Origin: Hanamia caeni
GTDB lineage: Bacteria; Bacteroidota; Bacteroidia; Chitinophagales; Chitinophagaceae
NCBI RefSeq assembly: GCF_003721595.1
Contig: NZ_RJJR01000008.1
Location: forward strand, 230,926-294,925
Reading direction: 5' to 3'
DNA: 64,000 nt
Part shown: positions 60,189-64,000 of the stretch, piece after piece
How positions within the stretch are numbered: the stretch's first letter is position 1
How the letters are laid out: every line of letters begins with the position of its first letter
The notes under the pieces: generated by a model
Database searches by the model: none
What the model was told of the DNA's origin: nothing
Seen by the model: only the letters and a program-made list of their open reading frames with translations
Translations under genes and position numbers: made by a program

Positions 60189-61199
60189 TCATAGCCCAAA
60201 CTTCTTACTGATTTCAAGCATTCTTTCAATAGGCTTTTTGGCAGCTTCCATTAATTTTTCATCCATAATAATTTCGGGTTCTTCATATTCCATACATAAG
60301 TACAACTTTTCAAGTGTGTTCAATTTCATAAAAGGACAATCGTTACAGGCACAGGCATTGTCCGGCGGTGCAGGTATGAAAGTTTTGGTTGGTGATTGAA
60401 TTTGCATCTGATGCAGAATGCCCGCTTCTGTGGCCACAATAAATTCAGTGGCTGGATTTTGAGCGCTGTATTTTAAAAGCGCGCTGGTGCTTCCGATAAA
60501 GTCGGCAACCTTTAAAAGCGATTCTTCACATTCAGGATGCGCAATAACTTTTGCGTCAGGATGCCTCATTTTTAATTTGGTGATTTTTTCCAGGCTGAAT
60601 AACTCATGCACCTGGCAGGCCCCATTCCACAAAACCATGTCCCTTCCTGTTTTTTTAATCAGATAAGCGCCAAGGTTTTTATCAGGCGCGAATATAATTT
60701 TTTGCTCTTTTGGCAGGCTGTTGATTATTGCTTCTGCATTTGAAGAAGTGCAGATTATATCACTTAAGGCTTTTACTTCGGCTGTGCAATTGATGTAAGT
60801 TATTACGAGATGGTCAGGATGGTTTTCCTTAAATTTTTTAAACGCATCGGCCGGGGCTGAATCGGCGAGCGAACATCCGGCTTTCAAATCTGGGAGTAAA
60901 ACTTTCTTGTTAGGATTTAAAATTTTTGCAGTTTCAGCCATAAAGTGCACTCCGGCAAAAACGATTATATCCGCAGTGGTTGATTGGGCTTTTTGGGCCA
61001 GCGCAAGGCTGTCGCCAATAAAATCTGCAACGTCCTGAATGTCAGGTTCCTGGTAATAATGGGCAAGTACGACGGCATTTTTTTCATTTTTTAAGCGTTC
61101 GATTTCAGAGAATAGGTCCAAGTTAACATCAATATCCAAATCCAAAAAACCTTTTTTCTCTAAATTTTTTTTTGCGTCCTGAATGTTAATATCTGCCAT
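60189..61199 (-). CDS. nadA: Quinolinate synthase A
   Basis: Condenses iminoaspartate and dihydroxyacetone phosphate to quinolinate in NAD synthesis. The 336-aa protein has the three 4Fe-4S-cluster Cys positions expected of NadA: Cys109 (AGCSLADS), Cys195 (NGACQVHE) and Cys288 (CNDCPFMKL). Other landmarks are [36 protein letters not shown] and HPECEE. nadB and nadC are not adjacent. It is divergent from the foldase gene across the region at 61200-61742. Confidence 0.96.
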   Translation of the reverse strand: MADINIQDAKKNLEKKGFLDLDIDVNLDLFSEIERLKNEKNAVVLAHYYQEPDIQDVADFIGDSLALAQKAQSTTADIIVFAGVHFMAETAKILNPNKKVLLPDLKAGCSLADSAPADAFKKFKENHPDHLVITYINCTAEVKALSDIICTSSNAEAIINSLPKEQKIIFAPDKNLGAYLIKKTGRDMVLWNGACQVHELFSLEKITKLKMRHPDAKVIAHPECEESLLKVADFIGSTSALLKYSAQNPATEFIVATEAGILHQMQIQSPTKTFIPAPPDNACACNDCPFMKLNTLEKLYLCMEYEEPEIIMDEKLMEAAKKPIERMLEISKKFGL

Positions 61200-61258
61200 A
61201 GTATTTATTATTAATACCCTTTTTATTTAAAGGCCTATTATTATTAGGGATGTGGATT

Positions 61259-61267
61259 TGTGGAAAA
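61259..61267 (-). promoter_or_regulatory. DnaA-box-like site, 8/9 match
   Basis: Minus-strand TTTTCCACA differs from TTATCCACA by one base. Part of the cluster at 61200-61742. Confidence 0.5.
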
Positions 61268-61287
61268 ATTACTTTTTTAATCTGATG

Positions 61288-61295
61288 CAAATTTA
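61288..61295 (-). promoter_or_regulatory. Possible -7 promoter element for nadA
   Basis: Minus-strand TAAATTTG fits TAnnTTTG, 88 bases before the nadA ATG. Isolated and weak. Confidence 0.35.
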
Positions 61296-61306
61296 AAATA
61301 TCCTGC

Positions 61307-61315
61307 TTATCCACA
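61307..61315 (+). promoter_or_regulatory. DnaA box (perfect TTATCCACA)
   Basis: TTATCCACA matches the Escherichia coli consensus TTATNCACA exactly. A second CCACA-containing near match lies 10 bases further on. Confidence 0.7.
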
Positions 61316-61669
61316 GCAATCCACAAAATTCTAACGAGCCATTATTTAATTAAATACTATAAGCCAATCACTTTTTAACAGACTGTTGATAGAAAAGAGT
61401 GTTGAAAAATTTTCCATCCATTTAAATAAAATTTGTGTGAGCTGGGAAGGGACAAAATGTGGGTTATTTACGCGAATAAAAACAACCCTTGCAAAACAGG
61501 AAGAGTTATTAAATCTTATTCAGACGAGGCAGGTAAGAATTCTGGCTTTTCCCACAGGAAAAACAATTTTCCCACAACCCATTGTTAATATCTTTTATAA
61601 AAGAAAATCCCGTTAAATTTTTAAAATGAAATTTTTTTTGAAAACAAGACCAGCGCTTATTTTGATACG

Positions 61670-61678
61670 TTATCCACA
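61670..61678 (+). promoter_or_regulatory. DnaA box (perfect TTATCCACA) abutting a promoter
   Basis: TTATCCACA on the plus strand ends one base before the TTTG -33 element of the foldase promoter, so DnaA binding here could influence that gene. Confidence 0.7.
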
Positions 61679-61679
61679 G

Positions 61680-61710
61680 TTTGTTCCTATCTTATTTTAC
61701 ACTATTTTTG
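61680..61710 (+). promoter_or_regulatory. Bacteroidota promoter for the PpiD/SurA-like gene
   Basis: TTTG at 61680-61683 and TATTTTTG at 61703-61710 are 19 bases apart, a textbook Bacteroidota -33/-7 pair, 32 bases before the ATG. Confidence 0.7.
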
Positions 61711-61742
61711 CGGCCTCATTTAAAATTTAAGTGTTATAAAAT

Positions 61743-63884
61743 ATGTCAATCATTCAGACAATCCGTGAAAAAGGGACGGTTATTGTAATTTCTCTTATCG
61801 GAATAAGCCTTGTTGCTTTTATATTAATGGATTCTATGAGCAGCGGGCGCGGGAGTTCTATATTTGGTGGAGGAAATACTACTTCCGTTGGCGTAGTAAA
61901 CGGAGAAAAAATTGACATCAACACTTTTAACGACCGCGTAAAAGAAGTGCAACAGCAATATCCAAATGCCGGTTCTTCGCAGAATAACCAGATTATGGAA
62001 TCTGTGTGGAACCAAATGGTAGCAGAAAAAGTGGTAGATGAACAGTTCCAAAAATTAGGCATCACTTTCACACCGGATGAAATGAGCTCCATTATGTTTA
62101 GCGACCAGGCGCCTCAGCAGCTAAAGCAGGCATTTACAAACAGGGAGACCGGCGAATACGATATTGAGCAGGCAAAACAATGGTGGGCACAAACAAAAAA
62201 GAACCAGAATGCGGAACAAAGAAATGCTATTATCTCTCAGATAATCGACCCGATGAGACTAAATGCGCTTTACACCAAATATACTTCACTGATTGCCGGA
62301 AGCATGTATCAACCAAAATGGCTGGTAAAGGAACAAAGCGAAGAAAAAAATCAATTTGCAAAAATCTCTTACGTTGCGGTTCCTTTTACTGAAATCACCG
62401 ACAGCTCAGTAAAAGTGAGCGATAAAGACATCGAGACCTACCTGCAAAATAATAAGGTGAAATACAATCAGGAACCGGGTGTAATGCTTTCCTATGTTTC
62501 TTTCAGTGCTGTTGCCAATGCGCAGGATAGCGCAAGAATCTTTAATTCGCTTGAAGAATTAAAACCGCAGTTTGCAGCAGATTCCAACGCAAAATTTTTC
62601 CTGGGAAGAAATTCGTCAGTGATTCCTTATTCAGATGAGTATATTCCTGAATCAAAAATTCAATCTCCTAAAAAAGATTCAATTATTGCTTCGCCTAACG
62701 GCACTGTGATAGGCCCTTATATTGATGGAGCCAATTATGTTCTGGCAAAAAAATTAGGAAGCAAAGTGCTGCCTGATTCCATCAAATGCCGTCATATTTT
62801 ATTAGGGACTATCAATCCGCAAACCCAGCAGCCGCTAATGGATGACAGCACAGCCCACAGGCTTGCCGACAGCATTGCAACGGCAATCAAAAACGGGGCA
62901 AATTTTGATTCGCTGGATGCAAAATATTCTACTGATGAAGCAGCCAAACAAACCAAAGGCGTAATGACTTTTGACCTGCAAACTATCCAAAGCGACAATT
63001 TTGCAAAACCTTTTGGTGATTTTTTGCTTAACGATAATGGTGAAACAAAAAAAGTAGTAAAAACACAATTTGGCTGGCATTATATTGAGATTTTAGAGAA
63101 AAAGGATTTTCAGCCAAGCTATAAGATTGCTTTTATGGCTAAAGAAATAGCGCCAAGCGATGAAACCATTAATAACGCAAATACAGAGGCGATAAAGCTT
63201 TCAGGATATGCGAAGAATAAAAAATCTTTTGATGAATACGTAGCTAAACACGGATTGAAAGAAGTGAATGTGCCCACACCCATAAAGGAAAATGATTACC
63301 AGGTGGGTCAGCTTTCGGATGCCCGCTCCATAGTTAAATGGGCATTCGATGCAAAAGAAGGACAGGTATCCGAACCGTTTTCTTTAAAAGATGATTTCGT
63401 AGTGGCTATAGTGGACAGAAGATTAAAAGAAGGCATTCCTGCTCCCGATGTAGCGCGGCCTTTGGTAGAAGGAATTATCATGAATGACAAGAAAGCAGAC
63501 ATCATAAAGAAAAAGCTAAATAACCCATCCACTTTGGATGCCGCAGCATCTGCATATCACTCCCAGGTTTTAACAACCGGGGAAGATTCCACCCTTACTT
63601 TTGAAGCGCAGATAATCAATGGTATTGGCCATGAGCCAAAAGTAGCGGGCGCAGCATTTAACAAAAATTATCAAGCGAAAGTTTCGCCAGCCTTTGCCGG
63701 CAATTCAGGCGTTTTTGTGATTAAAGTAAATGGCGTTTTTCAAAAGCAACCCGTAAACGAAGCCATGCAAAAGCTTCAACAGAATGATGAAATGAACCGA
63801 AATGTACAGGCAGCACTTAGTGAGTCATTCCAGGAACTCAAAAAGACTGCCGATATCAAAGACTACAGAAGCAAATTTTTCTAA
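61743..63884 (+). CDS. Membrane-anchored periplasmic peptidyl-prolyl isomerase (PpiD/SurA-like)
   Basis: A 713-aa protein. An N-terminal membrane anchor (residues ~12-32) places it on the periplasmic side. A SurA N-terminal-like chaperone segment (~50-180) is followed by the rotamase (PpiC/parvulin) domain at ~348-455, starting IKCRHILLG and including AKYSTDEAAKQTKGVM and FGWHYIEILEKK. A long C-terminal part lies beyond. PpiD-type proteins assist folding of outer-membrane proteins; the size and anchor fit PpiD more than soluble SurA. It has a clear promoter and a strong terminator. Confidence 0.92.
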   Translation: MSIIQTIREKGTVIVISLIGISLVAFILMDSMSSGRGSSIFGGGNTTSVGVVNGEKIDINTFNDRVKEVQQQYPNAGSSQNNQIMESVWNQMVAEKVVDEQFQKLGITFTPDEMSSIMFSDQAPQQLKQAFTNRETGEYDIEQAKQWWAQTKKNQNAEQRNAIISQIIDPMRLNALYTKYTSLIAGSMYQPKWLVKEQSEEKNQFAKISYVAVPFTEITDSSVKVSDKDIETYLQNNKVKYNQEPGVMLSYVSFSAVANAQDSARIFNSLEELKPQFAADSNAKFFLGRNSSVIPYSDEYIPESKIQSPKKDSIIASPNGTVIGPYIDGANYVLAKKLGSKVLPDSIKCRHILLGTINPQTQQPLMDDSTAHRLADSIATAIKNGANFDSLDAKYSTDEAAKQTKGVMTFDLQTIQSDNFAKPFGDFLLNDNGETKKVVKTQFGWHYIEILEKKDFQPSYKIAFMAKEIAPSDETINNANTEAIKLSGYAKNKKSFDEYVAKHGLKEVNVPTPIKENDYQVGQLSDARSIVKWAFDAKEGQVSEPFSLKDDFVVAIVDRRLKEGIPAPDVARPLVEGIIMNDKKADIIKKKLNNPSTLDAAASAYHSQVLTTGEDSTLTFEAQIINGIGHEPKVAGAAFNKNYQAKVSPAFAGNSGVFVIKVNGVFQKQPVNEAMQKLQQNDEMNRNVQAALSESFQELKKTADIKDYRSKFF

Positions 63885-63906
63885 GAAAAAACATCGTATC
63901 GAACAA

Positions 63907-63943
63907 AAGGCCGTCTCAAAATAAATTTTGGGATGGCCTTTTT
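63907..63943 (+). terminator. Rho-independent terminator after the PpiD/SurA-like gene
   Basis: A 15-bp stem (AAGGCCGTCTCAAAA with its 3' partner, including two G-U pairs) and four-base loop is followed by TTTAA. It lies 22 bases past the stop codon. Confidence 0.85.
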
Positions 63944-64000
63944 AATTTCGGTTTAACAATATGACTTAGGACTTCAAAGTCAACTTTGTTTTTTAGAAGT

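Larger units (their letters stand above)
61200..61742. other. AT-rich region with DnaA boxes, candidate replication origin
   Basis: A 543-bp intergenic stretch between divergent nadA and the foldase gene. Two perfect DnaA boxes (TTATCCACA at 61307 and 61670) and one 8/9 match on the minus strand (61259-61267) are present. Weaker 7/9 matches lie at 61251, 61458 and in two TTTTCCCACA copies (61547 and 61567). It is strongly AT-rich, with ATTATTAATA-like stretches at 61205-61250. The box cluster and length suit an oriC; gene orientation to the left does not. Confidence 0.5.

Noticed and set aside
61386..61616. 76-codon open frame inside the candidate origin region
   Set aside because: It spans DnaA-box-like repeats, has no recognisable domain, and its composition follows the surrounding AT-rich non-coding DNA.
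1..64000. CRISPR array, insertion sequence, integrase or prophage
   Set aside because: No spaced direct repeats, transposase, integrase or phage structural gene was seen anywhere in the window; gene content is chromosomal and orderly.

Overview
The window is a chromosomal segment of a Bacteroidota bacterium, most likely a Chitinophagaceae-like member (lineage is inference). The evidence is a SusC/SusD pair, repeated Bacteroidota-type promoter -7 elements (TAnnTTTG), almost no Shine-Dalgarno sites, many lipoproteins, a PadR-PspC pair, a RicT/PSP1 protein with a Cys-rich N-terminus, and roughly 40% G+C by eye. I see no rRNA, CRISPR array, insertion sequence, prophage or plasmid gene. Nearly all of it reads as intact core or catabolic genome.

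Layout. (a) 1-12.8 kb, plus strand: a xylose/xylo-oligosaccharide locus with SusC (5'-truncated by the window), SusD, a surface CRTAC1/ASPIC lipoprotein, xylose isomerase, a sodium:solute symporter, a secreted GH3 beta-xylosidase-like enzyme and xylulokinase. Together they give outer-membrane capture, periplasmic hydrolysis, inner-membrane uptake and conversion to xylulose 5-phosphate. (b) 12.8-15.6 kb, minus strand: a YcxB-like membrane protein, a dienelactone hydrolase and a JmjC/cupin-like protein. (c) 15.7-20.4 kb, plus: the phenylacetyl-CoA epoxidase cluster, in the order paaE, paaA, paaB, paaC, paaD, paaG. (d) 20.4-28.9 kb: DUF1697, PadR plus a double-PspC membrane protein, lytic transglycosylase, radical SAM/SPASM protein, AI-2E-type permease, AlkA-like glycosylase and an NYN-LOTUS protein. 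(e) 29-33.4 kb, plus: dnaN, a DUF2007 protein, kdsB, a SnoaL-like lipoprotein and corA. (f) 33.4-42.9 kb: membrane-anchored patatin, ctaA, rnhB, tsaC-type synthase, PfkB kinase, rnc, gpsA and a beta-helix lipoprotein. (g) 43-52 kb: HAD phosphatase, glutathione peroxidase, DNA polymerase III delta', ricT, nadD, feoA, ybeY, mnmG, a cupin and an acyltransferase. (h) 52.2-64 kb: tRNA-Phe, recQ, kdsD, manC, an aminotransferase, a DUF4142 lipoprotein, recA, nadA and a PpiD/SurA-like periplasmic foldase.

The most notable non-gene signals concern chromosome biology. Two ParB-binding parS-like palindromes (one a perfect 16-mer match to the Bacillus consensus) lie between ybeY and mnmG at 48351-48393. 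About 13 kb away, the 543-bp gap between nadA and the foldase gene (61200-61742) is AT-rich and holds two perfect DnaA boxes plus several near matches, making it a candidate replication origin. Against that, most genes to its left, including dnaN, mnmG and recA, are transcribed towards it. A 28-bp imperfect palindrome covers the recA promoter region and could be a damage-response operator.

Limits: all calls come from reading translations, motifs and intergenic sequence by eye. No database search, structure prediction or skew calculation was run.
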